Shown: positions 23,295 through 34,136 of the stretch, piece by piece | Layout of the letters: every line of letters starts with the position of its first letter | How positions within the stretch are numbered: the first letter of the stretch is position 1 | Source of the DNA: Clitopilus passeckerianus | Taxonomy: Eukaryota; Basidiomycota; Agaricomycetes; Agaricales; Entolomataceae | DNA: 64,000 nt | Direction: 5' to 3' | Assembly (NCBI GenBank): GCA_944990035.1 | Contig: CALYLX010000058.1 | Location: 1-64,000 of the forward strand | Notes under the pieces: generated by a model | What the model was told of the DNA's origin: nothing | Seen by the model: the letters and a program-made list of their open reading frames with translations, nothing else | Database searches by the model: none | Translations under genes and position numbers: made by a program

Positions 23295-24779
23295 TTATGG
23301 GTTGACCGCCCATGCTACCTCAGTTTAAATTGGCCTTGATTGATCCTCCCTCCTGAAACCGAGACGTGGAGCAATGAATAAATAATCCATCGTTGGAAGA
23401 GCTTGGCTGTCTTGAGATGGGATCAGGGCAGAAAGTCGACATTCAAGAAGGCGGCTGGTTTCGTCCGAGATGATCAGTAGGTTCAGGTCAGGCGTGAGCA
23501 ATCCGCAATTCAATTGTTAGTTCGGTTGTAGCAGCTGCCAGCGTTGCAATACGTGGAGGTCGATAGTAAGCGGTGCAGATATTGAATCCGCCTTCATTTG
23601 TGGCGTTCAAGCAACCAGGCGTTGAGGCGCATGACAGGCGCCTAAGGAGTTCATACACTCGTTGCCAACATCGGCAGGTGGCCCTCTCCTTTGCATCCCC
23701 ACCCTGATAGGCCACGTCTTGGGTAAAAGCTTAATCGCACAGCATGCGCCGTTTGAAGGCTATGCTACTTTGACCTCCAAAAGGTAGCAAGCGCCTTTTG
23801 GTTGTGAATACGGAGAGGGTGTACACATCGCTGTTATGTGCTGTGTTGGGTGTCCACACCTTTCTCAACAACAACATATCGTGACGAGTAGAGCAACAAC
23901 AATAGGCCGAAAACCTGTACGGATGTACGCCATGAGTCAGAATGGGGGCGTTCGACTCATAATCGAATGTCGATGAGGGCAACGGGGCTATGATAAGAAT
24001 AGACTGTTAGGAGTGCCACAGGTGATCGAGCAGTGAGTCATCCACGGAAGTAAACCAAGCACAAGCTTATCGAGTCGCGCTGCCAGCCACCGCCGTGGTA
24101 CGCCATACATTGTGCGTCAACGGGAGGAACCGTCGGCAGTCAAGGTGGTGGTGCACAGCTTTTCGGTTGGTGAAAACCCTCCGTCAGGACTCCGATCATG
24201 TTTGCAAAGAAACACCTCCAATTCCTCAGCATAAGGCACCAATGGTGATATGAACCAAGCCAGTTCAGCGAGACAGTGTATTTTCGGGTCGCAGCGGTAT
24301 AGACGGTGATACATGATGGGTTAGTGAAACGGAAAGGATAATCCACCGACCTTTGGCAATCTTTTGAGGCTGGCCTGATCAGATGTGAAATCGAGTCAGC
24401 TCAGTTTAGATTTGCCTGGAGGATTGATTTCCCGAGGCAGGTCCGTTGTTGGCAGTGACGAACCTGCTGCTGTCAAATGACTAGGCTGCAGCCTGTTGAA
24501 CCCGTCATAATTGAGGTTCGCTGATCTAATACACGAAATGTTAGGAACACGACTTGGTTCAGTCGCGTATCGGCGGGCCCACCCTGATTGCTGTGAATGA
24601 AGATGTAAATTCGCCTGTAACAGAAAGGTGTATCTTGAAAAACGATCGCTGGGCCCGATATGCTGGTGGGAGCTGAATGAGCTGTGACGGTTCCGCCTCC
24701 GTGTTCCAAATCGAGTCAATTATGGTCAGTTCCCCCGTAAATGTGTTTCCTGTGCGGCAAAGTCCCCTGCGCCGTTTTC

Positions 24780-24787
24780 TATAAAAG
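24780..24787 (+). promoter_or_regulatory. TATA box (TATAAAAG) of the small-peptide gene
   Basis: A consensus TATAAAAG lies 180 bp before ATG 24960. It is followed at a suitable distance by CA-rich sequence like a transcription start and leader (CACAACCAACAGCGATCG). It is one of the clearest core promoters in the window. Confidence 0.6.
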
Positions 24788-24959
24788 ACCGGTATGGAAT
24801 CGGAATGACTCCCTCATTCATTTGACACAACCAACAGCGATCGTCTAACAACACTCTTCGCCTAACAACCTCGACAGCGAACACTTACCTTCGTTCGCAA
24901 ACATATCACACTTCTCCGACACGCACTTAAGCTTCACCACCTCCAAACCCCCTATCAGT

Positions 24960-25046
24960 ATGAGCTCCAGCGGTCAGAACACTAGCCAGACCTCCAACGG
25001 CGGCGTAAAGGGCGGCGCATCCTCTAACGGAACCGTCTTCTTCTAA
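24960..25046 (+). CDS. candidate 28-residue Ser/Gly/Asn-rich peptide
   Basis: A short frame of 28 codons plus stop: MSSSGQNTSQT, then SNGGVKGGAS, then SNGTVFF. It is backed by its setting rather than its length: a consensus TATA box 180 bp upstream, a CA-rich leader of about 140 nt without a strong competing ATG, and a C-rich stretch (CTCCAAACCCCCTATCAGT) just before the start. There is no signal peptide, no Cys and no CaaX motif, so it is neither a hydrophobin nor a mating pheromone precursor. The hydrophilic body ends in a hydrophobic TVFF. I do not recognise the family. It might also be a first exon or an upstream ORF of a longer transcript. Confidence 0.45.
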   Translation: MSSSGQNTSQTSNGGVKGGASSNGTVFF

Positions 25047-25842
25047 ACCCATCACAAACATCACAACCATGACCTTGACTATCTCACTGCGCCTTCAGGC
25101 GTACAGCTGCGCAGAACTGCGCCGGCGACCCGCTATACAATCCCGATCGCTAATGCGTCCCACAAACACTATCATAACAAACACTCGCTGTGACAAGAGG
25201 GTAGTCGCAGTCGAAGGAATAATGGGATGATTTGGACAATCCAAATCCGGTACCCTTTCCCAACGGACTTTTCCGATCGAAAAGCAACCCATTTCTACCC
25301 TTGCCACCACACCGAACGCAACGGACAGCACATATGCCTCTACCATATGACTTCCTAATACACACTCCAACGCTGTATCAATTATTCGCTATCTATTGTT
25401 ATTTTGTCAATTAAGTAGGATATCTATCTCTCACATGTTGTTGTTGTACCTTCTATCTTGCACTGGGTCTCTCAGAATTGAGCTGAATTTGGACTTAATC
25501 AAATGAATACAAGGAATACACGAGAGCCCTGACCCATCCAGAAGACTTGACTTGACAGATGGCCCTGGAATTGACGTTGTTCAGTGGTGATCGATGGAGC
25601 CTAATCCTGGCAGGCTAACCTCGATAAGTCTGGTAGCGCCTGACAGATTCTGGGGTTGAGACGCCCATGGAATTATATTCAGAGCTCGGAGATAGCGGTG
25701 ACTTTATTTATACAGCGAATAGATAGTGATATATTGCCAAAAGGGACTGCCTGAATCATGTTTTCAATCAATCAGTACTAGGAACTAGGAAAACATCAGT
25801 CCCGACTCACGAGGTTAAGTTACGGTAAAGGCTCCTCAGATG
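25047..25842. other. intergenic, nothing recognised
   Basis: Probably the 3' region of the small-peptide transcript (to about 25430) and the 3' region of the leftward alpha/beta hydrolase gene. Frames at 25095-25370 on the minus strand have no domain. Confidence 0.5.
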
Positions 25843-27035
25843 TCAGAGTTTACTCTGAGGGGGATTCAACCACAGTCCAGTGGAAAGTTTCCTCTGGCAG
25901 CATGCATCCCACCAATCAAGAATTGCTTTTGCAACTTCATCTTGCCGCCCAGTGAAGTTGTGATCGGCATTTTCGATGAAGTTCAAAGTATGAGTTCCGG
26001 GACTTCTTTGGCTGAGTGCTGACGCGTAAAGAACAGCATCGTAACTGTAAAGGAGCTCAGCGGGGCCGAACGGAAGCAATTCTATAAACAGACCTACGGT
26101 GGAACAGTTCCATCTGATAACCCGTGCACTGTAAGTGCGTGTATGTGCGGAGGGAAATCTGTGTTGATGAATGAGGTGTCCCAATTGCAGAACTCCTCGA
26201 GATCCTCTGGGTATATCTTGGCTACCACCTGCTTTCCTGCAATCCTGACGGTCCAGGTGTAAAAACCATGTTCTTTGAAGGCCTTTTCCCAGACTTTGCC
26301 TGCTGGTGCGTCTATTGACCGTTTAGTGTCGCTAGGTCTGAAGAGGTGAAGGAAAATCACCTTTAATTTTCTGAAGAAATAATCAATAAGTGAACCTTTC
26401 TGGGGTCGGGAGGGAACTCACAGGCATGCGGTAGCGGCCTGAAGCATTGACGAACGCGGTGATGTTTCGTCCATCCTCAGTGGTGCAGATCCACCGCATT
26501 GCCACTATCGACCCGCGAGAGTGACCGACAACCAAGTCGATGACATAGCCATACGTGGCTTTGAGATACTCGACGACGACCTCTAAGTCTACAAGGTCGT
26601 CCGCCAGCGCGCCTTGTTTCCATGTTCCGCCGGATTCATGATTGCCTCTACATTTCCGTGGTGGGCCGGTTTCAGAAGATCTGAGTGGTGGTTACAACTT
26701 TTCTGAACTTACCGGAAGTCAAAACGGAAGGAATCCATTGGGAGCCGCTGAGCTAGGCGTTTCTGAAACAGGTAGTCCTTGTGGCTACGTTTCATGATTA
26801 ACATTGCTGACTTCATGACCTCCGAAAATCTTCCTACCCCATAGTACCGTGTAGAATCTACTCAGTTCGAATTAGTTTCAGCCTTGACTGTGCTTCCCCG
26901 ACATCGGGTACTCACCAAGGCAAGCTTTCGACCTTTAGTAGGGCTTTCAGGAGCCACTTGTTCGAGGACGCCGACAATGTCACAAGTTGGTTCTTTCGGA
27001 TGTGCAATTCTTAGCTTGGTGGAGCTCCTTTCCAT
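25843..27035 (-). CDS. alpha/beta hydrolase (serine hydrolase) with two micro-exons
   Basis: A cytosolic alpha/beta hydrolase, perhaps an esterase, of 287 residues. Seven exons: 27035-26916, 26857-26838, 26784-26713, 26647-26422, 26368-26359, 26311-26098, 26044-25843. LHGTMGHKD is the oxyanion strand, S114 in GHSRGS the nucleophile elbow, VHGLSDGTVPP carries the acid, and NFIENADHNFTG carries the catalytic His. Exon 2 is 20 nt and exon 5 only 10 nt (coding MP-KIK-DAPAG across the joins). Both are needed to keep frame and to match the family pattern GRYRMxKIxDxPAG. ATG 27035 gives a short N-terminus (MERSSTKLRI). Confidence 0.85.
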
Positions 27036-27348
27036 CTTTGAGTAGCTTCAGTTAACGAGAGTAAACAGTGGCCTTAGATAGACTCGACGAGCAAAATGAA
27101 ACGGGTAGAGGATTCATGTTCGTGGCTCACCCCCAAAATGAATACCGGCTACTATCCTTGCCGGCGAGACGCAAAATCGTTCCGGATTTCCCAAAAACAG
27201 TCCTAACATGGGATCCCACAGAATTGGCAAAAATCGCGTCAGACAACTATCAGTATGTATATTCACATCGTAAAATGCATCAAGGAGAGTATTCAAAGCC
27301 ACAACGTGTCAAAAGTGACCCCCAAAATCGTACATGAAACATCCTAGT
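27036..27348. other. intergenic, 313 bp
   Basis: Upstream of the alpha/beta hydrolase gene and downstream of the L1-domain gene, both on the minus strand. A plus-strand frame of 89 codons here has no domain features and is not annotated. Confidence 0.5.
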
Positions 27349-28928
27349 TTACTGCCCTTGGCCAGCCTTCTTGCCTAGAAGCGCAGCCTTCGCACTTTTG
27401 GTCCCAATGGCAGTCGCCTTGAGCTTCTTCTTTTCTCCAGGCTCCGAGCTTCGCTTGAGCTTGACCTCTTCGGCAGTCAGAGTAGCTTTCGGGGTAACCT
27501 TCTTCGTTGCCTCCTTTGTCGGTGCTGAAGGCTTGACTTTGCTAGTCAGTGCGGCTTTACCAGGGGCTGAGTCGACTGCGCCTTGCGACTTCGCCTTCCC
27601 CGACGGTACTGTTGACACCTTCGTGCGGGATGAATTTGAAGAGGCGACGGTGGCGGATGTCGTTTTTGAAGTTTTGATGACAGGTGAATTAGCGTTCTGC
27701 GACTCGGACTTCGCCACAACGCTCGACTTGCGGGTCTTGCCGCCGTTCTTATCGCCTACTTTACCCTCCTTAGTGCGGGAGGGATCCACAACCTTGGGTG
27801 AGAGTTTTTCGCTGGATTTGGCGCCTTTTGATGCAGTTTCCGAGCCTTTGGAACTGGAATCCGACTTGGCCTTCTTTTTGGGTGCTGGTGTTTCTTCATC
27901 CTCCTGCACCCGCTTCTTGCCTTTCTTCGTGGAGACCACAGGCACTTCCTCCTCTTCAGAACTCTCATCTTGGCCCACCTCACTGCCGGTAGCGTCTGGA
28001 GCTACTATTCCCTCCCATCGTCCACCTTCGCCCTCGTCAAGATTGCATGTCCATATCGGCAAGCTGATACTCGAATTCGTTTTGATGTGGAGAGCTTGAA
28101 TATTGTCCCAACCACCCTGGATGTGCTTTGCGACGGCTGGCAAAGCCTTCTCCAGGTTGGCCAATATTTGTGAGGGCTTGTGTGAGAGAACACCGATTTT
28201 AATGGATCTACAGAGAGGGATTAGCAGAGAAAAGTGTACACATGCTTCAAATGAACGTACGTGCAGGTGCCCTTGTTTTGGTTCAAGTATGTCGCAGAAA
28301 CAGCCCGTTCAAGTTCGCCCTTGAGGTCCTTGCGTGTTAGACATACAGGGATCGGCTGCCTAATGCACACATGAGTTTTCTTCCCATCACTAAATTAGGC
28401 AGATACGTACTTTTTCGCTTCAAACCATTTCACACCAAGGAGCTTGGGGAGCAGAGGAATTACTCTCTCGTCCGCAAGGAAGAGGCCGTACTCCTTCAGG
28501 AGCAGCCGTCTGGCTTCATATGGCTTGAATTTGCCTTTTAGCTTCCCAATTCCAACAACCCTAGAGATAAACTTGATGTTGTGTTGTTCCAGGAGGTCCT
28601 TGTATTCTCGCTGAGGATCTTTCGTGATGAGGCATATTGGGGTCGTCCGAGGGTCGATCAGAGGGTGTACGATAGGTCTGAAGGCAAGTTTAGCAGAAAC
28701 TACAATTTTCAGTTGCCGCACGTACATTTTTGCAGGTTTGACCTTGTATCCCGATGGCATTTGCTTCACAGTAACGTTGAGCCAGACATTAGGTTCTTTT
28801 CCGGATAGAAGTTCGGTCTCTGCTCGCTCTTGTTCCTTCTTTGTTTCATGGGCATGCAAAGCTTCAACAGCAAGTTTGCATTGCTTGATTGAGACCCTTT
28901 CTTCGATAAGTTTTGGTTCAGCAACCAT
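27349..28928 (-). CDS. ribosomal L1-domain protein, Utp30/Cic1/RSL1D1 type
   Basis: A nucleolar ribosome-biogenesis factor with an L1-like RNA-binding domain. Four exons: 28928-28726, 28677-28411, 28359-28261, 28207-27349, for 475 residues. The L1 domain spans about residues 5-240: SIKQCKLAVEAL, KIPIVHPLIDPRTTPICLITKDPQREY, then KFISRVVGIGKLK, GLFLADERVIPLLPKLLGVKWFEAKKQPIPV, GTCTSIKIG and NIQALHIKTNSSISLP. The last 220 residues are Lys/Ser/Ala/Thr-rich and highly charged, like the tail of human RSL1D1. ATG 28928 (MVAEPKLIEERV) is chosen because upstream in-frame sequence begins only with TTG. It cannot be split between Utp30 and Cic1 by eye. Confidence 0.88.
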
Positions 28929-29295
28929 TTGGAAGATAGGCAGGAGCTCGCTGCAGGCGATGGTCTGCTCGAAACCGAAGTCCAAAAATCTAAAGTTGAT
29001 GTTTGTTTGGCAACATCCTCTTTAACATCCAGTCTGGCAGTTCCAGCCTCCCAGCCATCTGACAAGTCCATTCAATTGACGGTGTTGCCCGACCTTGGAT
29101 CGTCCTCAAGATCTGTGCATCCGTGGATGCTTTGTTGAATAACGATTCCCTGGTATCTAGAAGGCCAATGTTTCAAGTCAAATGACGAGATTTTCTCGGA
29201 CCAGGTATGTATGTACTGTATATTGCGACATCCACGAGGTCGGCGAGCTGTTTCCCCGTGGCCTCAAGTCAATTGAACATACGTCCCTAGTTCTT
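28929..29295. other. intergenic, 367 bp
   Basis: Between two minus-strand genes. It holds the promoter of the L1-domain gene. Nothing else is recognised. Confidence 0.5.
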
Positions 29296-31153
29296 TTAAT
29301 CATCATATATATTGCCGTATACCACAACCTTATCCAGGTCCGATGCGGCAGCTGGGACGGATGATTAGCATTGAAGAGAAGAACGGTTAACCGGAAGAAA
29401 GCCCTTACTTCCGTTGAACCCGGCGAACGTGAGCGTATTTCCTCCGCCTGCATTGAACGTCACATTAAGCGGTTGGCTCAGGATAATGCCGGAGCTGCCA
29501 CTTCTTTGCTTGAGGATTATCGGAGATCCTCCATTGACCGAGTATGTCGCTGTCCTTGATAAAACCGAGACGCCCCCTCGGTTGTCACCCCCTGTCGCCT
29601 GACTTTAGCGTAAAGTGTCAACATGGCAGGTAGAATGTACTCACAGAGGCCATCGGGATTATGGTAATAAACAGAAACCCACTGAGGCTGTCCGGTTCCG
29701 ACAATATCTCTGATTGTTACGGTCGAGTTACCCTCGACTGGAACGGGTGAGCTGGTTTGATAACCTGGTATTAACTCGAAGACCTACTCCCAGTAACAAC
29801 CCGGTTTGCAGAACATGTAGGCTGTCAATTTCAGTGGTTAGCCCCGGCGTAGTTTTGAATACGATGGAATGGACACCAACACAAAGTGTAATGTAGGCTG
29901 AACCCGTCACAACACCCTTTTCGGCCTCGTAGTCTCTGCCTTTTGGGAAGCTGAGACGACCCGTTTTCGCATCTATGAAGTAGAGGTCGTGCCAGTCTAC
30001 CCGAAAAGACCCCGTCTTGTCGTTAACGTTTGCGGGTAACCACATGTATCTGGAGGCCAACTTAGCGCATTAAAAGAGTTGGTCAATCACTCGACTGACG
30101 TGCTTTCCCAGAGGCTTGCGCCGAGGCCAGGCGACCAGGAGTCGCCACAGTACAGGTATGTTTTCTTGGAACCTTCTCCTGTAGTTATCGTGAAAGTACT
30201 CTGAGAGTTCCAAGTCCTCGTGCCGAGTCTATCCAGATTTCTGTCATTATCCATGTCGATAGGACCCCGAAAAGGACCTACTCTGCAATATAGGATTGAA
30301 CAGACCAGGGTCCAGCCAGTTTCTCGGCAGAAAATACGACGACGTTGTTGGGTCTGTAGCCCGTTTTGTGGGACATTAGGATGTAGTACCGCTTGCCCGT
30401 GAATACGATATTTGGTGCCTCCAGATCGAAGTCTGGAAGAGACTGAGCCGTGTTGATACTTTGACCAGGGAGAGGAACTTACTGTTGAAGGTGTAAACGA
30501 CTTCCTCGACGTTAGTAAAGTTCTTGTTTAGGCGGGTAATGAGATTGTCATGATCGGCATCAGCGTCTCCATTGCTGTAAAGGGCATACGCTTGCCCATC
30601 AACATCTTGGAAAAGGCCCAAATCTTGGCTAGGATTTCCGAGAGGTCTGAAAACATTCTGGAATGTGTATGGGCCGGTCAAGTTGGGGCTGGTGGCAACT
30701 CCTTGTCGTAGCAATCCATAGGTGGAATCATCGGAGTGGAACCATAGGATCCATTGTTGCAACGATTCGCTATAGACCACCTTCGGACGTTCCACGACAG
30801 TCTCGGGTCCAATCTCGGTGCCAGGTATAGGCGACAAGGCGCGTCCTTCGTTCTTCCAGTTAAGCAAATCAGATGAAGAATAAACGTTGATGCCTTGATG
30901 ATGAAAGGCCTGAGTAATGCAAGAAGTTATAATGGCACATTAAAATACCAGAAAACAGGTCCTTGTCTTCTTGACGTTCGTTTTGACCAAACCAATACCA
31001 GGTACCGTTGATCTTTGTGATTCCTCCAGCGTGTGCGCTCAGGACGTTGCCGTCCGTGTCATACCAGGTCGCACCCGGAACGATATATCGATTGTTGCGA
31101 GCGTGAGTAGTTCCTGCGAGGAGGCATAGGAAGGATGCAAGCCGCCAAAACAT
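29296..31153 (-). CDS. secreted exo-beta-1,3-galactanase-like GH43 enzyme with CBM35-like domain
   Basis: Predicted to release galactose from beta-1,3-galactan side chains of arabinogalactan proteins, like the GH43_24 enzymes of white-rot fungi. Eight exons: 31153-30949, 30893-30483, 30432-30282, 30240-30100, 30049-29883, 29764-29645, 29591-29409, 29351-29296, for 477 residues. Signal peptide residues 1-18 end in THA. The GH43 propeller shows PGATWYDTDG, AHAGGITKINGTWYWFGQ, ERPKVVY and SQDLGLFQDVDG, then SHKTGYRPNNVVVFSAE and STYMWLPA. From YEAEKGVVTGSA the CBM35-like sandwich begins and ends SDLDKVVVYGN. The 118-nt intron 29882-29765 is about twice the usual length and may hide a further exon, so the first CBM strands are less sure. 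Confidence 0.85.
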
Positions 31154-31806
31154 TATCGCACGTATGAGGTCTTGCTCTTGTTCGTTGTTGCCCTCTTTTT
31201 AAATCTGTAAAGTAGACGTCCTTCAGCCGAGGGGTCACAAGCCTCTTTCCCGGCCCGACAAGTGCTCTGCTACAGAATCATCGGCAATTCAAAATGCAGG
31301 GTTACTCGTAGGAGTAGAACATTCGACGGTTAGCAACCGATGATAGACCAGAATTGGGAAACGTTATATCGCGCAGACGGGAAAAAAGGGAAGGCCAAGC
31401 CAACATCGTGACCAGTCCGAAAGCTTCTGTGGGATCGCGCAAGCGCGCACGGGCCGGTTGTTGGCGTGGTATCAGCAATCCCACTCGTCCTCTTTGGGTC
31501 AACCTGACCGAAGTGGCTGGTCAATGCTCGCGTCTGCATAGCTAATGGGTACTAATATCTTGCTAATATCCACAACCTTTTGAGAATTACGATATCCGTA
31601 CAGATACAGTTTATATAATGCTAATATGCCAAGAGGCCCGAAAGGGACAACAAGCAATGCATTAACAGGCCGTCCACGATTCTGCAACGGCATTGAGGCA
31701 AGAATCTTCTCGACAAACCCAAGATGGTCGAAGATAATATCCCCATATCCAACCTAAAAAAGTTATGAGAATACAGAAAGCATTCGCGCTGAGATGGGAA
31801 CTAACC
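31154..31806. other. intergenic, nothing firm
   Basis: Upstream of the galactanase gene. A minus-strand frame reaching from about 31755 to 31499 follows a good acceptor (TTTTTTAG at about 31760) and encodes a mildly hydrophobic segment (ILALYKLYLYGYRN). It could be a leftover exon of the neighbouring F-box pseudogene or of another lost gene. I do not annotate it as a CDS. Confidence 0.4.
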
Positions 31807-33965
31807 TTATCCTTCATCCTCAATCTCAATTTTTTTTACTAGGAGTTCAAGTTCTTGGGCTTCGCGAGCCGCTATGACCAGTTCAACCTCCCTATTCACT
31901 TGCTTCCATGGATCTTCCAGTTGAGGCGAGGGGTTGGATTCCCCTGTGATAGAATCGGCCTCGGGGAACATGAACAAAAGCAGATCGACCAGAATGGCGG
32001 TGGTCATGCCGCTCCCGAAAGGCGAATAAATGAAATCCACGTAATCAATCTTGGATTGTCGACGTTTGTGTCCCAATGCCGGGCTGACCTTGAAAGGGAA
32101 GCATATCACAGAAACCTCGAGTTTGAAAAGGAATGACAGTTTCCGATCAAGGGGAGCAATCCTTGGAGAGTGGTGGTCGGCCGCTCTTCCAAGGAATAGA
32201 GACCAATTTCCGTGAGGAGACTCCATGACGGTGAGATGGCACTGTACCAGGTATCACCCAGTAAGGCCGCTGGGGAGCAGATAAACGAGAAATGATCCAC
32301 ATTCTTTACTTGCGCTAATTCCAGTCCTACCGTCACAGGTTCATCTTCCTCCAATGGGATTGATTCTTCATCGTCATCTTGCGCAATGCTTATGTGGCCG
32401 AGGTCGGTTAAGCGTGCGAGCCTCGATAGGAACTTATCTACGAAGGCGTCCTGTGACTCGGGGATTTTATCGAGGGCGTTGACGCGCATTGCTGCGCTCT
32501 GACCATGTAAATGGTCAGTTTTCCCTTGATCTTCGCGATTCGGATCGCACAGTAAATGTGCGCGTCTCATGTTTTTCATAGTATACATTATTTTCCAATA
32601 GTTTCCGATGCTCAAACGTTCTTACAACGTGTCGGATTTCGCTTAGCGATAGGTAATCTACTATAAAACATGTACCTAGAGTATTTCCGACGAATAGATA
32701 CCCTTTCCCCCCCTAAACTCGAGCATTGCGAGCAGCGGTAGCGGCCAGTGCGGATTTCATCAATTCGCGACTTGCGACTGCGAATCAAGCGGAATCCTCT
32801 CGATTTACATCGAGACCGACACAGTGCGATCGCGATTTCATACGCAGTCAGCACGACTCGCATCTCGTCAGCGTACATGATGAGGGACCGTAAAAGGCTC
32901 ACAACGAGCATATCCAAACTCGAGGGGGCGGTACTCCAAGATATCCCCACTAACTCGAGGTCGGTGAGGTGGAGGAATAGGCAGTGATCAATATTCCGCA
33001 GGCGATGATCGCTTTTGTTGAACCAAAGTTTCAGTACTCAGAAAGACTGAAAAGTCGACAAGCGGCAAAGCACTTCCGGGCCCAACAACAATTTGCCAAG
33101 ATGTAGTTCTTCGATATGCTCGAAACCATGTTTTACAAGTCATTCGTTAGATCGAGGCACCGTCGGTAGATGCGCGCACGCTCAATAGGGTGCGCAAAAT
33201 GGTCTTGATGAGGATCATGCAGGCCGTTATTCACTACGAAAAAGTCGAAAATAAGCTCTTTGATCTGGGGACAGAGGCTGGTAAGCTGGGACGCTGCAAG
33301 TGGAACACACATGTGGGGGGTCTGTCCTACGTAAATTGAGAAGTGCGCGAGCCCGGGCGGGATCATTCTTGGAAGCCATTCATCCATGTTCTTCGGTCCT
33401 GCAGAGTTACGGATGAGGCTGAACGCGTTGAAGCGTGGCAGTAAACATTCTGCTCTGCGAAAGAGACATAGGGCTAAAAGCGCGTCCTCGGTCACGCCAA
33501 ATGATTTGCTCAGGTTCAGAACGCATATTCGTCTTGCATATGGCATGCACTTTCTCCAGTCCTCGAGTCTGATTTCTCAAATCAATTCCTGCGTTGGAAA
33601 AACATCCTGAGATCAATTGGGGTGATGTGCAAGAACGAGAATGACTTACAACTTCGGGATCCCAGTCGGCATCTTCATCGTGTATAACCTTGTAAAGATC
33701 CTCCGCCATAGTACGGAAAAGGTTACGAAGCGTCGGTTGCGTTTCCCATAACTGGTCCCTCAGCCGTGCATTGTGGTCTATGTGTCCCGAAACCGACCTG
33801 TGAAGGCCCAGCATGTCCTGGACAAGGCTTGTAGTGTAACATCTCTGAATGGCTCTTCAATTGACCGAAATCCAATATCCTGGATCTCGGCAGGCTGACG
33901 ACATGGGTGCACGAGTTGCGAACGGATTTATGAGGTAAGCCGGATTGCCAACGCCCACGTGGAAT
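31807..33965 (-). pseudogene. decayed F-box/LRR-like gene, paralog of the copies at 52.4 and 54.5 kb
   Basis: Successive fragments line up in order with the intact gene at 54506-56148. The F-box piece (about 33960-33840) reads AEIQDIGFRSIEEP and LQALSRTCWAFTG. Then come QLWETQPTLRNLFRTMAEDL, DALLALCLFRRAECLLPRF, FLHLTDLELVGISW, LLGDTWYSAISPSW, and a C-terminal DYVDFIYSPFG...LLLFMFPEADSI block. Lesions: no usable start codon before the F-box, extra bases and a frame change around the exon-3 start (about 33575), an in-frame TGA at 33040-33038, and frame changes near 32630 and 32140. Judged a pseudogene. Its 5' end abuts the promoter of the first M64 gene. Confidence 0.75.
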
Positions 33966-34074
33966 TACGGACCGCGTCAATCGCGAAGACCTGGACCACA
34001 TTCAACGCGTTGCTTCTTGATTCGAACCGTGTTTCCTAGCTTCCTGAACCTCGGTTGTGCTGGCCCTATATATT
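33956..34074 (+). promoter_or_regulatory. promoter of M64 peptidase gene A: CACGTG box and TATA
   Basis: CACGTG at 33956-33961 and TATATATT at 34067-34074, the latter ending 63 bp before the ATG. The same two elements, and the flanking bases GGAA..ACGGA(A)CCGCGTC after the CACGTG, occur before gene B, so the promoter was duplicated with the gene. CACGTG is the E-box core bound by bHLH factors; which factor acts here is not known. Confidence 0.55.
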
Positions 34075-34136
34075 GAGGCTTTCTAGTACTCAAAGGAAGC
34101 TCGATTATCTGTTCGGTTTCCTCTCTGAGCGCTTCC

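Larger units (their letters stand above)
22400..24959. other. gene-poor stretch upstream of the small-peptide gene
   Basis: 2.5 kb with only short frames on both strands and no domain. It holds the 18-bp palindrome at 23277-23294, and the last 180 bp form a promoter and CA-rich leader. I saw no terminal repeats, although old transposon debris cannot be excluded. Confidence 0.5.

Noticed and set aside
27371..28099. 242-codon plus-strand frame, Leu/Phe/Ser-rich
   Set aside because: Antisense shadow of the Lys/Ser-rich tail of the L1-domain protein.
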